A stretch of 64,000 nt of DNA from Lasioglossum baleicum (taxonomy: Eukaryota > Arthropoda > Insecta > Hymenoptera > Halictidae): assembly GCF_051020765.1 (NCBI RefSeq), contig NW_027469103.1, positions 434,001 through 498,000 on the forward strand, in the 5' to 3' direction. The first letter of the stretch is position 1. Every line of letters starts with the position of its first letter. This document shows, one piece after another, positions 50,600 through 62,800 of the stretch. The position numbers were made by a program, and so were the translations under genes. The notes under the pieces were generated by a model that did not search any database, was not told the origin of the DNA, and worked only from the letters and a program-made list of their open reading frames with translations.

Positions 50600-52541
50600 T
50601 GTCACGTCCGTCACTGTGTTTTTGTTACAGGTACCAGGAGAGAGAAAAGAGAACAGTGACAGACGGACGGTTGAGATATTATGATTAAAATGAGGAGTGG
50701 TCTTTCGTGCCGAGACAGCCGCGGGCTGTCATATGCACTAGGACAACCGATATTGCTATGGATGCAGTCAAGAAGAGAACGTCCGACGCGGTTACAAGAA
50801 GTGTCCCGACAAGAATCACGCGCGAGGTGATGCAACTAAAACGGTGAGTTTACAGGATTCAGCAATTATACAAGATATTATACGACTCACCGCAATGTTG
50901 TATTAACACCTAATAATGTTGTTGTAGCAGGAACTGGCGGTACTGGCAGTAGGTGTAGTACATCGGGTCTTCTATACAGATGTCCTCGAGGTGGGGAAGA
51001 TCTGGCAGAGTTGCTGCTGCTCGGTTCGGGACGACGTTAGTGGCCTTGGATGCTGGCCGCAAGACGACACGTTGATGAGCTGGCAGAGGATCGTCACGGA
51101 TGATTCGGCAACGGACCCTGGGAACGATGATCGTGTCTCGGCTGTCGTCGTCGTCGGCTATGTCGATTACCTCAGGACGATCGACCGGATGTAGAACTGG
51201 CGTCGGAGCTCGCGAGAGGTCCGCGTGGTTGACCTCTTTAGGAGGGTTGCAAGGGCAACCGTATACAGAAACGTAATCGGACGCGTCACACGGAATGTGC
51301 TCGGTGGTTCCCAGAAGTTCTGTCCACTCGGTAGTGGCGATGATTTGTTCGAGCACCGCTTTATTTCTTAACGCGCGTCTCAATTTAGCAAGTTGATACT
51401 TGCGTCCCGCTCGACGTGGGCGTCGCATGGGTAAGGAATAGTAATGATGGAATATTAATAATATATAATGAAATGAACTTCCACTTGTTATTAACCTTTT
51501 TGGTAGTTAACTCGCTTCGCGTCTATAGTGGCGGCTCAGCGTTTCCACTGCGCACTTTAGACCAATTCTAGACGTGGCACGAGAACTTCTTTATGACTCG
51601 CTTCAAATTCCTTATTGGCGGCTCAGCGTTTCCACTGCGCACTTTAGACCAAGTCCGGATATGTCACGAGTTTAATATATTCGATGCAAGAACTGAATTG
51701 GAAGATGGTGTTGAACTAACACAAGAATAACAAGATCGAAGCACTGGTATAACAACGATATATTAAATAAGAACTGGTAAGTACACTGGTATACAATATG
51801 TAAGTAGTATTATAATAGGAGTAGTAATTGGATTAATGAATAATGGATATAGTAATATGTTGTAGGAATAACGTATGAGAATTAGGACTTGAGTTGAGTT
51901 GAGATAGAGTTGGAATTGGAATTAGGAGTGAAGGATCGACACACTTCACTATCGCGGAGCTAGACTGAACACGTCTGCTCTTGAAGCCGGACTGGCGGCT
52001 GAGGCCAGGTAGGCACGTCTGTGCGAGTCGCTGGCTGAAGGCGGACTGATGCAAGCGTCCGCTCTGCCTTGCCTCCTTCGTTCGGAGTGGGGATAGCTGA
52101 CGCTGCAGTCTCTTTGTTCTTCAGTCGTCGGAGTGGGAGAACCGCTGACGCAGCAGCGTCTTCGCTCCCGGGGACTGCACGTGCATTTCTGCTGACGCTG
52201 CAGTCTCGTGGCTGTCCTATTGCCCTCTACGAGCGTGGGACTGCTGATGCAGCAGTCTTTGGACTTCTCGACGTTTCTAGAAGCGTCTAGATGCTTCCAG
52301 AGTGATGCAATACTTTATTGCATTATGTGTCGTGGTGATGGGTCGAAACTGAGGTAAGGTGTTGATCAAGGTGAAGTTATGGTGATGGGTAGAGACGGAG
52401 ATAAGGATTAGAACAATACAATAATGAGATCTTAATACTATGCTCTTATGTCTAGGGGACGGTGTATGGATCTTATGCAGATCAGACCTTGAATACATAA
52501 TGTATGTACAAGGCCAACGTCGTACATCGGACGACGTAACA
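50600..52541 (-). repeat. B5 5' LTR
   Basis: 1,942 bp; partner of 43308-45249, nearly identical. Confidence 0.94.
50910..51428 (-). CDS. LTR-encoded protein, B5 5' LTR copy
   Basis: 172 codons, intact, with the acidic EVIDIADDDDS motif. Confidence 0.6.
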   Translation of the reverse strand: MRRPRRAGRKYQLAKLRRALRNKAVLEQIIATTEWTELLGTTEHIPCDASDYVSVYGCPCNPPKEVNHADLSRAPTPVLHPVDRPEVIDIADDDDSRDTIIVPRVRCRIIRDDPLPAHQRVVLRPASKATNVVPNRAAATLPDLPHLEDICIEDPMYYTYCQYRQFLLQQHY

Positions 52542-52945
52542 TCACTACATTCGGATCAATAAGTGCTGGAATAATCGGAGTGTATGTAGCGATCCGCACG
52601 ATCAAAACAATCATCAGTACGATCGTTAACGGCATCGCATTACACTCACTATACGGCTGGAGCCTGCATCTCGTTGTCGCCATCTGGAGTTCACTGACCC
52701 GGTTCTTTATATTCATGAAGCAGAGGGACAACAAGACTTCAGCGGCCATCGAGGACAAAGATAGTGATAGTGCCAGTGTCGGAGAAATCCGAACCCGTCC
52801 TCCCTTGACGAAACGAACGTTAATTTGCGATTCCCTTGACCCAGCGTTGCGAGACAGGGATGACATTTCAGTGCATCCTGTCTACCGCCACCCAGAGGCA
52901 GAGATTCCACTGCGTGAAATCTCTTCTCTAAGGGGGGAGGTGTGA
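52542..52945 (+). pseudogene. env: A3 env, 3' part
   Basis: Membrane segment and cytoplasmic tail of A3 env after the TCAC duplication. The stop TGA is again supplied by the LTR (52941 on). Polypurine tract at 52930-52940. Confidence 0.9.
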
Positions 52946-54739
52946 CGTCGGTCGCACCTCCGACGTTAGCTTTAAGACTACATGTAAAATTAGATACATA
53001 AGAGCGAGCGTTCCCCTTTAAAGATTCCAAAACTCCAAAAAAATCCTTCATAACAATGAATCCTTAACACCACGTACATCTGATTGAAATCCATCAACAT
53101 AACCTAAAATCCAAAATCTGTCAAAATCCTAAAATAGCCAAAAATGGCCCAAACTCGAAGATTGAAATATCATTGGACTCGTGAGCGAAAATCATGAAAC
53201 TAACCTAAAAATTTGTAGGTTATGTTCTCAATTCGCGTTTGTTTAGACTTTACCAAAATTTCGATTTTTGGTAATTTTCAAAAGTACTTAGAATATTTTC
53301 AAACATATGATCGGTCGACAAATGATGTCAACTAATCATATGACATATAAAATTTACATCGAAACGCCTTGCAAGAGCAAGCGCTCGAAAATATTCTAAG
53401 TCCCAATTTATTTAAATAAATAAATAGGTACGCCAATGGTTACCACTTAATTTTCGAGTCCTGCACCACTGGGAACGAAAACTGCTGACTCTAGTGCGGC
53501 GGCCATCGCGCTGTTTACAACGAAGACCGGCACAAAGAGGACACGGTCCCCTTTTGCGAAGTCAGCATTTTTCGGACGAACGTTATTCGTCGACGAACGT
53601 TCGATTCTCCCCAGTCCTCTCCGGGGACCCGAGTGGGTCAGTCGAGTTTTCGTCAATCTTCCAAGTCCAGACTATTTAGACATAGTCTTTCCAAATCCAG
53701 ATTGTTTAGACACAATCTTTCCAAATCCATACTGTTTAGACACAGTCCCTAATACCATTCAGTAATATCGTATTCTTATTCGTTTAATTCAAACATTACT
53801 TCGTTTATTCAATTAAACATTTTTATTGCGTTTCATATTTCGTACTTAGTACGTATTTCGATTTCGTTAATAATAAGCATCTTTACCTTTGTATTCTTTT
53901 ACGTTTATAATATACTTTGTTTTACCAGAGTCAATCTAAATCCCAATTATTATTTCCTTGCTCCTAACTTCGTAGTTTGAAGTGACACGTTGTTAGTTAG
54001 AGATAGAGTTCTCACTGGAAAGTTCGCGAATAGTATTCCTTATTCAATTTCCTGTTACGTGTTCGCGTACGTGCGTGATAGTGATAGACTTGCTCGCATA
54101 GCAAGCTCCGCAGCATCCACGTCCGTTTTCTCGAATCAAAATATCGTCAACCACGCGGACGATATTCGCGAGATAAATTCACGGGATCGCACAGCGTCCA
54201 CGCCCGTTTTCGCTAGTTAAAATATCGTCAATCACGCGGACGATATTCGTGAGTTAGATTCACGGTATCGTACAGCGTCCACGCCCGTTTCCTCAACGAG
54301 CGCATCCGTCTACAATACCGTAGCAGCCAGCTGTCAACCATTGGAGGTCGTTCCTGCCAAATATTGACGTGACAGAGTTTGGCGCAGACGTCAATCCTTG
54401 AAGGTCGTTTCCAGCCATTTGGATCAACGCCTGTCAAGCAGAGCGGACCGTATTCAAGGCCATCAGCGCAACCGTAGCTGTTCATCCGTTGCGAATTCAT
54501 GTCTCGTGTCAATCGACAAACAAGCGAAGCGTAAAAGTAAGTGGAACATATTACCGCGTATGTTTCAGGGTCGCGTGCATCATTCATCTGTGTAAGACTG
54601 CATGCAGGTGTCGGCATCGGGTCCTAGTCTGTTGATAAAAAGACCAACACTTTTATTAAATGTCAGTCAGTGGAAGAGTAGAGTAGCCGGGCCGCGGTAT
54701 TCTCTTCTCTTGCTCTTATAGCCCCGCCAGGACGTGACA
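52941..54739 (+). repeat. A3 3' LTR
   Basis: 1,799 bp, partner of 28907-30705. Confidence 0.95.
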
Positions 54740-55976
54740 ACCGCTTTATTTCTCAACGCGCGTCTCAATTTAGCAAGTTGATACTTGCGTCCCGCTCGAC
54801 GTGGGCGTCGCATGGGTAAGGAATGGTAATGATGGAATATTAATAATATAATGAAAATGAACTTCCACTTGTTATTAACCTTTTGGTAGTTAACTCGCTT
54901 CACGTCTATAGTGGCGGCTCAGCGTTTCCACTGCGCACTTTAGACCAATTCTAGACGTGGCACGAGAACTTCTCTATGACTCGCTTCAAATTCCTTATTG
55001 GCGGCTCAGCGTTTCCACTGCGCACTTTAGACCAAGTCCGGATATGTCACGAGTTTAATATATTCGATGCAAGAACTGAATTGGAAGATGGTGTTGAAGT
55101 AACACAAGAATAACAAGATCGAAGCACTGGTATAACAACGATATATTAAATAAGAACTGGTAAGTACACTGGTATACAATATGTAGTAGTATTATAATAG
55201 GAGTAGTAATTGGATTAATGAATAATGGATATTGTAATGTGTTATAGGAATAACGTATGAGAATTAGGACTTGAGTTGAGTTGAGTTAGAGTTGGAATTG
55301 GAATTGGAATTAGGAGTGAAGGATCGACACACTTCACTTTCGCGGAGCTAGACTGAACACGTCTGCTCTTGAAGTCGGAAGAAGCCGGACTGGCACGTCC
55401 GTGCGAGTCGCTCGCTTGGAGCGGACCGTTCGAGTCGCTGGCTGAAGGCGGACTGCTCGAGTCGCGAGATGGAGGCGGACTGATGCAAGCGCCTGCTCTG
55501 CCTTGCCTCCTTCGTTCGGAGTGGGGATAGCTGACGCTGCAGTCTCTTTGTTCTTCAGTCGTCGGAGTGGGAGAACCGCTGACGCAGCAGCGTCTTTGCT
55601 CCCGGGGACTGCACGTGCATTTCTGCTGACGCTGCAGTCTCGTGGCTGTCCTATTGCCCTCTACGAGCGTGGGACTGCTGATGCAGCAGTCTTTGGACTT
55701 CTCGACGTTTCTAGAAGCTTCTAGATGCTTCCAGAGTGATGCAATACTTTATTGCATTATGTGTCGTGGTGATGGGTTGAAACTGAGGTAAGGTGTTGAT
55801 CAAGGAGAAGTTATGGTGATGGGTAGAGACGGAGATAAGGATTAGAACAATAGAATATATGAGATCTTAATATTATGTTCTTATGTCTAGGGGACGGTGT
55901 ATGGATCTTATGCAGATCAGACCTTGCATACATAATGTATGTACAAGGCCAACGTCGTACATCGGACGACGTAACA
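54740..55976 (-). repeat. B3 3' LTR, right part
   Basis: Continues 28148-28906 after the ACCG duplication; total about 1,992 bp. Holds the first codons of the LTR ORF on the minus strand (54744-54813, MRRPRRAGRK), the twin repeats and U3 motifs. Confidence 0.92.
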
Positions 55977-55989
55977 CCTCCCAACGCGG
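55977..55989 (-). mobile_element. B3 polypurine end, 13 bases visible
   Basis: CCTCCCAACGCGG is the inverse of the B polypurine border. C3 is inserted directly after it, so the body of B3 should lie to the right of the window. Confidence 0.8.
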
Positions 55990-58248
55990 TGTTACGTCGG
56001 ACGACCTCCGACGTTGGTCGAATCGAGGACCGTACCTCGATTCTAGGCTAAGATTAAATATTAAGTACATAATACCTCTTAAACCCATCGCTATCAAACT
56101 CTTGTTCTAAATCTAATATCTCTTAAACCCATCGCTATCAAACTCTTGTTCTAATTCTAATACATCTTAAACCCATCACTACTTCACCCACGACTTTTCC
56201 TAAACTTGTTCTAATACCCATCACTACTTAAATCTCGACTCTCCCAATTGTTCTAAACCCAACCACCACTCCAAACTCTCAATCTTACCTAACACTTGTT
56301 CAAACCCTCATCTACACTTATAACTTGTTTAAACCCTCATCTACACTTAACACTTGTTCAAACCCTCATCTACACTTACAACTTGTTCAAATCCTCAACT
56401 CCGCTCGAGTAAACGCCACCTCGAGAACAAAGAGATCGCAACGTCAGCAGTCTTGCACGCGTCACCACTCTGTCGAGAGCGAGGACAAAGAGACTGCAAC
56501 GTCAGCAGTCTTGCACCCGTCACCACTCCGACGAGCGAGGACAAAGGGACTGCAGCGTCAGCAACCCCCACTCCGAGCGAAGGAGGCTACGCAGAGCTGC
56601 CTCTTGCATCAGTCTGGTGCTAGCCAGCGGAGTGAGCGGACGTGTCGGTCTGCGCTCACTCCATTCTCACACAACGACATCAGTCAGTCTGGCCCAAGCC
56701 AGCGAAGTGAGCAGACGTGTCGACCTGCGCTCTTCTAATTCGCGCTTCGACGTTCATCGACGTTTGTTCTACAATTCCAATTCCAATTCTAATTCCAATT
56801 CTAATTCAAACTCAATACCAATTCCGACTCAACGCAGTCTCTATTCCAACACTAATTCATTTACTAACTCCTACGCAATTAATTCACTTAATTCATATTC
56901 ACATTTATATTAATACAATTGTAACCAAGTGTAACCAAGTTATTATTATAATATATCTTATTTTACCAGAACTTCGCGAGTGACTTCTCTTATAATTCAA
57001 TCAATTCAGTGACCTATTTCTCTCCGATATTCAAACTATATCTTCGTTATCGTGCACTTGTAGAGTATTGAAACTCGGTCACAAAGGGAGAAGCTTACAG
57101 CTCCGCCGAGACAATACGTCTGCAAGCGACATTTTGAACAATTGTTTCCATTAGCAATCGTGCACTTGTTGAGTATTGAAACTCGGTCACAAAGGGAGAA
57201 GCTTACAGCTCCGCCGAGACAATACGTCTGCAAGCGACATTTTGATCGGTCAAGTGTTTTCTCGGTCAAGTGTTCGATCAAGTCTCCATCAAGTGACAGT
57301 TCACACAAGGAATACGTGCAGTGCTAGATCTATAGTGACAGTTCTAACAGTGCCCTCGTTCGTTACACAGTGACCCGGCTTGGAGGCCAGTTCGTCCGCT
57401 CCGCTTGGGTAGTGTCAATGAACGAGCGGACCTTTTCAATAACTATATTTTATTAAAGTCACAGGTGGAATACCGCTGGCCAGCGCCTCCGGGGAACCCC
57501 TGGCCAATTTTCCCTTTTTCATTCAGAACATAGACAAAATTCCTATAAAGGATTTCTTGAGAAGGAGTTGTTAAACCAAGTTCCTTTCGCTCCTCTCTCC
57601 TCATGCGTCGATCACGTCACGACCGAGAATATCGAGTGTGACGCGTCAGATTACGTATCGGTATACGGTTGTCCGTGCCGTCCGATTCTGAACACAGAGA
57701 TCAACCACGCGGATCTCTCGCGTTCCACGCCTGTCAACGATACACCAGCTGCCCGCTATGAGATCATCGATCTCATAGACATCTCTGACGACGACGATAG
57801 CCAGGACACAGTGATCCTGCCACGTCCTCGTTGCGTCATCACCAACAGCACGTTCCTGTCACCACGTCAACGTATTACGTTGTGTCTTCCCAATCTTCCT
57901 CGCCTGGAAGATACTTGCATCAAGGACCCACAGTACGAGGTCTACGCAGCGCAGAGGAAACAACTCCTGCGACAGTATTATTAAGGCGTAACAACAAACT
58001 GGTGAGAATCAGTATCTTGTATCCATCTTTACCCCATGTCAACTCACCGCGTTCGTTGCGTTAACGTATAAGTATCGCCATCCGCGTTGACTGCAAACGG
58101 GTGCCGGTTTTCCAAATGACTATCGGTGTCCTAGCGCATATGACTGCCCGTCTGGCTGTCTTGGCGTAAAAGACCGTTTCCTCTTCAATTCCACGTGCCG
58201 CCTCCTGGGGTCATCTTCTTTGCCTAGGACGTGGGGCGTGACGTAACA
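55990..58248 (+). repeat. C3 5' LTR
   Basis: 2,259 bp. Has a tandem duplication of about 43 bp near 56085-56150 (CCCATCGCTATCAAACTCTT twice) that C1 lacks; the visible 3' LTR also has it. Confidence 0.93.
57568..57984 (+). CDS. LTR-encoded acidic-motif protein, C3 copy
   Basis: 138 open codons without in-frame ATG, as in C1. A few substitutions (LEDTCIKDP in place of LEDICIEDP) alter the end block, so this copy may be drifting. Confidence 0.45.
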   Translation: MLNQVPFAPLSSCVDHVTTENIECDASDYVSVYGCPCRPILNTEINHADLSRSTPVNDTPAARYEIIDLIDISDDDDSQDTVILPRPRCVITNSTFLSPRQRITLCLPNLPRLEDTCIKDPQYEVYAAQRKQLLRQYY

Positions 58249-58377
58249 AAATTTGGCGCAGTCGGTAGGACACGAAAACGGTCGCCGGTGGTCGAACCAT
58301 TAACAAATTGTTTTTGTACGTCTGACATTTGTTCTCTATATCGTGTGTCGAGTAAGAATTCACGCTAATATCGCAAA
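58249..58377 (+). promoter_or_regulatory. C3 leader with tRNA-Ser primer site
   Basis: Primer site TGGCGCAGTCGGTAGGAC at 58254-58271, five bases after the LTR. A leader of 129 bases precedes the gag ATG. Confidence 0.88.
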
Positions 58378-59799
58378 ATGTCTCGCCCAATCACACGATC
58401 CCAAACGGATCCCCGAGCGGATCCTAATCAAGACCTTCCTCCGCCAACCGAGGAAGAGCTACTTCTTTACGCGCAAGATCTCGCCCGTAAAGAGGAATAT
58501 TTAAAAGAGCAAACCGAATTCATTGCTAAATTGCGTCTTAAATATGAAGAAGACGCACAGAATCAAAATAACATGCTCGATGAAATACGCAAAGAGCTCC
58601 ACAATATTCAAGCCTTGAACCAAAACTTACGTCACCAAGCGCCTACACCAGGCCCCAGTAACGTCTCTAACACGCGAGAACCTTCATTATCAGAGCCACG
58701 CGAAACCCCGCAATATGAGCCAACAGGAAATTTCGCGTTGAAACAAGCCGCAGAACTCGTACCCAAATTCGACGGAACATCGATTCCCGTCCTAAAATTC
58801 ATCCGCGCCTGCAAACGCGCGCGTGATTCTATCCCCGAATCCATAGAACGTGCCCTTACTAAACTAATCTGCAATAAACTTTCCGATCGTGCGTACGCTG
58901 CCATTGAAGGCGAAAACATACGTACGATCTCACAACTTTGCGATAAGCTACGAACAGTACTGGGACCCTACAAATTCGTGGACCAGTACCGTGGCGAATT
59001 GGCAAGCGTAGCCCAGGGCAACAATGAGCATATTCTTGACTTCATAAATCGAGTCAAAGATTTACGAACCGCCATCAGCGATTCTACCGAAGGACATTAC
59101 GACTACAGAGAAATCGATCGTTTCACAGTCGAGTGCTTCCTTCGCGGTCTACTCCCACAACTTCGCAGCGAAGTTTTGCATTGCCGTTCTCAGAATTCGG
59201 CAGAGATCTTCGAAGCAGCCATCTCTGCATATAAGCAATATGAGCTGTATCAAAACCGTCGTCGCGAATCTAATCGTGACGATTCCCGCAAGGTAAGCTT
59301 CTCAGATAACAGAAGCTCCTATCGCCCACGCTCTTCTGACAATTTCAATTCTCGCGAACGCATCCCTGAACGTCGCGACAACAGACCGGATGAGCGTCGC
59401 GATAACGGGTCCGACCAACGTCGAGACTCGTGGAGAAACTCGAACCGCAACTCTTATCGTTCTCCAACTCCGCAGTGGCGATCCGAAACCCCTCGCGAAC
59501 AAAACCCGCAGCGCGAAAACCGGGACCCGAATTCAAATCGCGACAGACGTTCGGGAGAGCCCCGCAAGTTTTGCAACTATTGCAAAACTCCCGGGCATGA
59601 CATTCACGAATGTCGAAAAAGAGCCTATAACAATAACCTGCGCTCGGGAAACGAGTCAGGCCTCCCGACAGGAACGAATCAACAGCGGGAGGCCGCCCCA
59701 ACAAAGCGCAACCAAACATTCACGCAGACCGCCGTTCGAACGAACGAGCTCCCCGAAGACCAGATCGGCGATTCGTCTCTGCAGTTAACCTCGCAGTAG
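58378..59799 (+). CDS. gag: Gag, family C (C3)
   Basis: 473 codons from ATG (MSRPITRSQ, as in B). Coiled-coil-like start, capsid-like region (FDGTS, GPYKF), an Arg-rich part with repeated ERRDN segments, and a CCHC knuckle (CNYCKTPGHDIHEC) near 405-418. Closer to B gag than to A gag. The protease frame follows in -1. Confidence 0.92.
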   Translation: MSRPITRSQTDPRADPNQDLPPPTEEELLLYAQDLARKEEYLKEQTEFIAKLRLKYEEDAQNQNNMLDEIRKELHNIQALNQNLRHQAPTPGPSNVSNTREPSLSEPRETPQYEPTGNFALKQAAELVPKFDGTSIPVLKFIRACKRARDSIPESIERALTKLICNKLSDRAYAAIEGENIRTISQLCDKLRTVLGPYKFVDQYRGELASVAQGNNEHILDFINRVKDLRTAISDSTEGHYDYREIDRFTVECFLRGLLPQLRSEVLHCRSQNSAEIFEAAISAYKQYELYQNRRRESNRDDSRKVSFSDNRSSYRPRSSDNFNSRERIPERRDNRPDERRDNGSDQRRDSWRNSNRNSYRSPTPQWRSETPREQNPQRENRDPNSNRDRRSGEPRKFCNYCKTPGHDIHECRKRAYNNNLRSGNESGLPTGTNQQREAAPTKRNQTFTQTAVRTNELPEDQIGDSSLQLTSQ

Positions 59800-59885
59800 A
59801 CTCGCCGATCCCGCGCGTACAAATCTCCGCCCCTCAGCTTCGCGAGAAAAGTGAATTCTTATTAGACACGGGCTCGGAAGTCAAT

Positions 59886-62800
59886 TTGATACGCGCGTCT
59901 AGTTTAAAACCTGGGATAACCATTGATCCCACGAGCACGATCGAAGTTCATGGAATAACCGAGGGTTCCATAGTAACACTCGGCGAAGTCGTTATATTCA
60001 TTCAAGGGACAATCCCTGTCAAATTCCACGTGCTCGGGGACGATTTTCCAGTCAGTGTTAACGGAATTCTCGGCTCGCCCTTCTTTATAGGAGGAGCTGA
60101 GATTTCCTTTGCAAGGCAATTTGTTTTAATCGGAAACATTTCTATTCCGTTCTCTAATTCACGCGCACTGCCGACTGAGCCCCGCGATAGTTCAATGACG
60201 AGGGTTATTTCAATGCCTTCTCCGAAAACGGAGGTCTCTCTTGAAAAGCACGCCGCAAGGACAGAGGAAGAAACATTCCCTCTCTCAAAACGTCGGGTGC
60301 AACCGGGAGAGATTCGTATCACATCGAATAATATCGTAGAGGAACCGGTCGATAAGCGCAAAAATCAAAATCAACAGTCCGAATCAAGGACTGCAGCAGA
60401 CTCTAATGAGTTTGCCGTTGAGCCCCGAACAGCCGCCTGCATTGCAGTCAGCGTACAGGGCCCGAAACAGGGATATATCCGCCGCGTCAGCGTAGCGCCG
60501 GATGTATTCCTCGGTGACTGTGTAGTCACTAATCGCGGAGGCAAAGCGAGCCTCAGATGTTTCAACACATCTCCGCGTCCGATCTCATTCCGATTACCCG
60601 TGTTAGAGGTGGAAGAGATCGAGCGTTATTCAACTAATTCCGGGTACTATCCCGACGCATTCGGTAACCATCCCGACCTTCCTAATTCCGGTAACCATCC
60701 CGACGCATTCGGTAACCATCCCGACCTTTCTAATTCCGGTAACCATCCCGACGTATTCGGTAACCATCCCGACCTTTCTAATTCCGGTAACCATCCCGAC
60801 GCATTCGGTAACCATCCCGACCTTTTCAATTCCGGTAACCATCCCGACGTATTCGGTAACCATCCCGACAATTTTAATCCAGAGTCCAAAGAAGACTCCC
60901 GCGAATTCAAACCTATGAAGGTTTATTCTACAAGCTCCGGTATCAAGTCCGATTGTTTCTATTCCGAGTCTAGGTTGAAAGGAAATGTCCCCGCCTTTGA
61001 TTCTCTAAAGACGACAGAACGTCTACATAAAATAAAGCATAAAACTCTACCTCGTATAGACCGAGTATACGAGTCGATCATAAAAGATCATCCCGCGATA
61101 ATTTCTAAATCAGAGTCAAAGAGAGTCTATATTTCATTTCAAAAACCTACCTCTGATTTTTCGCCGGAACATGATCTCTTCCAATCTAAACGGTCAAGTA
61201 TCCGTGCACCGCAAAGCGAGTTTCATCCATCTAGGAATTATACGTCTGTAAAATACGCGTCAGCAAAAAGGAGAAACAAATTTCGTATTATACTATACCT
61301 CTGCGATAACCCGCGAACAATGATTGTAGCATCTCCTGCGACTTGCGATAAGAAACCCTCCCAGGAGATTTCATTACAGTCCTCCGCTGACGCGAAATTA
61401 GAATCCGCGTTAATCACGCGTCCGGTCAACACCGATAAGCGAGCGAAATCCGAAACCCAGCGTCGACAAAATCTCCTTCCACAACCGGAAGATAAGCTTG
61501 TCGCATCACGACTCAGCCCCTCGGAAGATAGGATCATTCCAGAGGAGCTCCAGTCTTCAGACAATTTCGCAACCACAAACATGTATCCGTTACAAGTTGC
61601 CATCCTATGCACCATTACCACGCAAGTTTATACCCTCATTGGATATGATTGCGGTGGACCGACACTCAACGTCACTACGTACTCTACCATCGATAACCTG
61701 AATTGCGAACCCGAAGATGTCACACCGATCGAGAGTTTAGAGCGAATTCAACTTCTGCAGCTAGCCGAGTTTTCGCAAGCCCGAGTCCTCCAATGCCACA
61801 TTGAAATAGACAGAACGATCTACTACTGTGGCATGCATTCGCATAATTCCGTCGTCGCCAATGGTAGACAAGAGTATCTCCTAACCACCACCAGTGAAAC
61901 ATGCTCTAATCTACACACTACTGGAACTCTGTATATTACGCCAGCGGCACAGATCACAGGAGTCCAGCCAAATTCCACAACCTCTCGTAGCCTCACAATG
62001 GCAGGAGAAATCAAGAATGACGGAAGCTGCTCAGGCACAACCTACAACGATCCTTTTGGAACCTGGACGGACGTCGTGGTGCAAGCCATAATACGCATCA
62101 CGATACGGGACTACATTGCACCGATAAAGCTATCCACAGCACAAATTCATTTACAATCCGGACAAACCTGTCCTCTTCAGAAAGGCAACTGCCTCGATTC
62201 ACAGGACGGATACACATTCTGGGAACCCGCACCAACAGATTCATGCAGATTCAACAACTACGATGTTCTATACGAAGGGCTAGCGACCAAGCTATCCCCA
62301 CAGTTAAAATCCTCGCCAACCTTGTATACAGTTGCCTCTCAGGATACAACATTTGCACTAACCGAGACAGGACGATCTTCAGTCTGCGGATTTATCATAA
62401 TCCGTACAGAACATCCAAAACTGTTCATACTAGAAACGGGGAAGTCAGGGAAATTCAAGGAGAAGTCACCCACCCTCGTCAACAATCTCGACATATTCAC
62501 CTATGTCAACAGCAAATTCGTCTACGTAGAGAAACATCTCCGTACACAATTTTCTCAACTATATAAGGACGTCATTCGTCAAAAGTGCGAACTAGAACGA
62601 CAAATTCTCCAGAACGCACTCACTCAGCTGCACACAGCCCCTGAAGAAGTGGCAACCGCCATCATGAAAGACGCTGGATTTATTGCAGTCCCAGCAGGTG
62701 AAGTGGTCCATATTATCAAATGTATCCCAGTGACAGTCCAGATCCGGAAAACGGAACGCTGTTATGACGAACTGCCCGTCACGTACAAGAATTCTTCAAG

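Larger units (their letters stand above)
43308..52541 (-). mobile_element. B5: complete env-type element, family B
   Basis: 9,234 bp, LTRs of 1,942 bp each, duplication TCAC (43304-43307 and 52542-52545). Gag and the protease-env frame are both open. No RT, RNase H or integrase. Confidence 0.95.
28907..54739 (+). mobile_element. A3: env-type element, family A, broken by B4 and B5
   Basis: Duplication ACCG (28903-28906 and 54740-54743), 1,799-bp LTRs at both ends. Without the two B insertions it has the A2 gene order: gag, protease, repeats, linker, env. Both insertions lie in coding sequence (gag after 31605, env after 43307), each with its own 4-bp duplication. The LTRs show only a few differences. 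Confidence 0.95.
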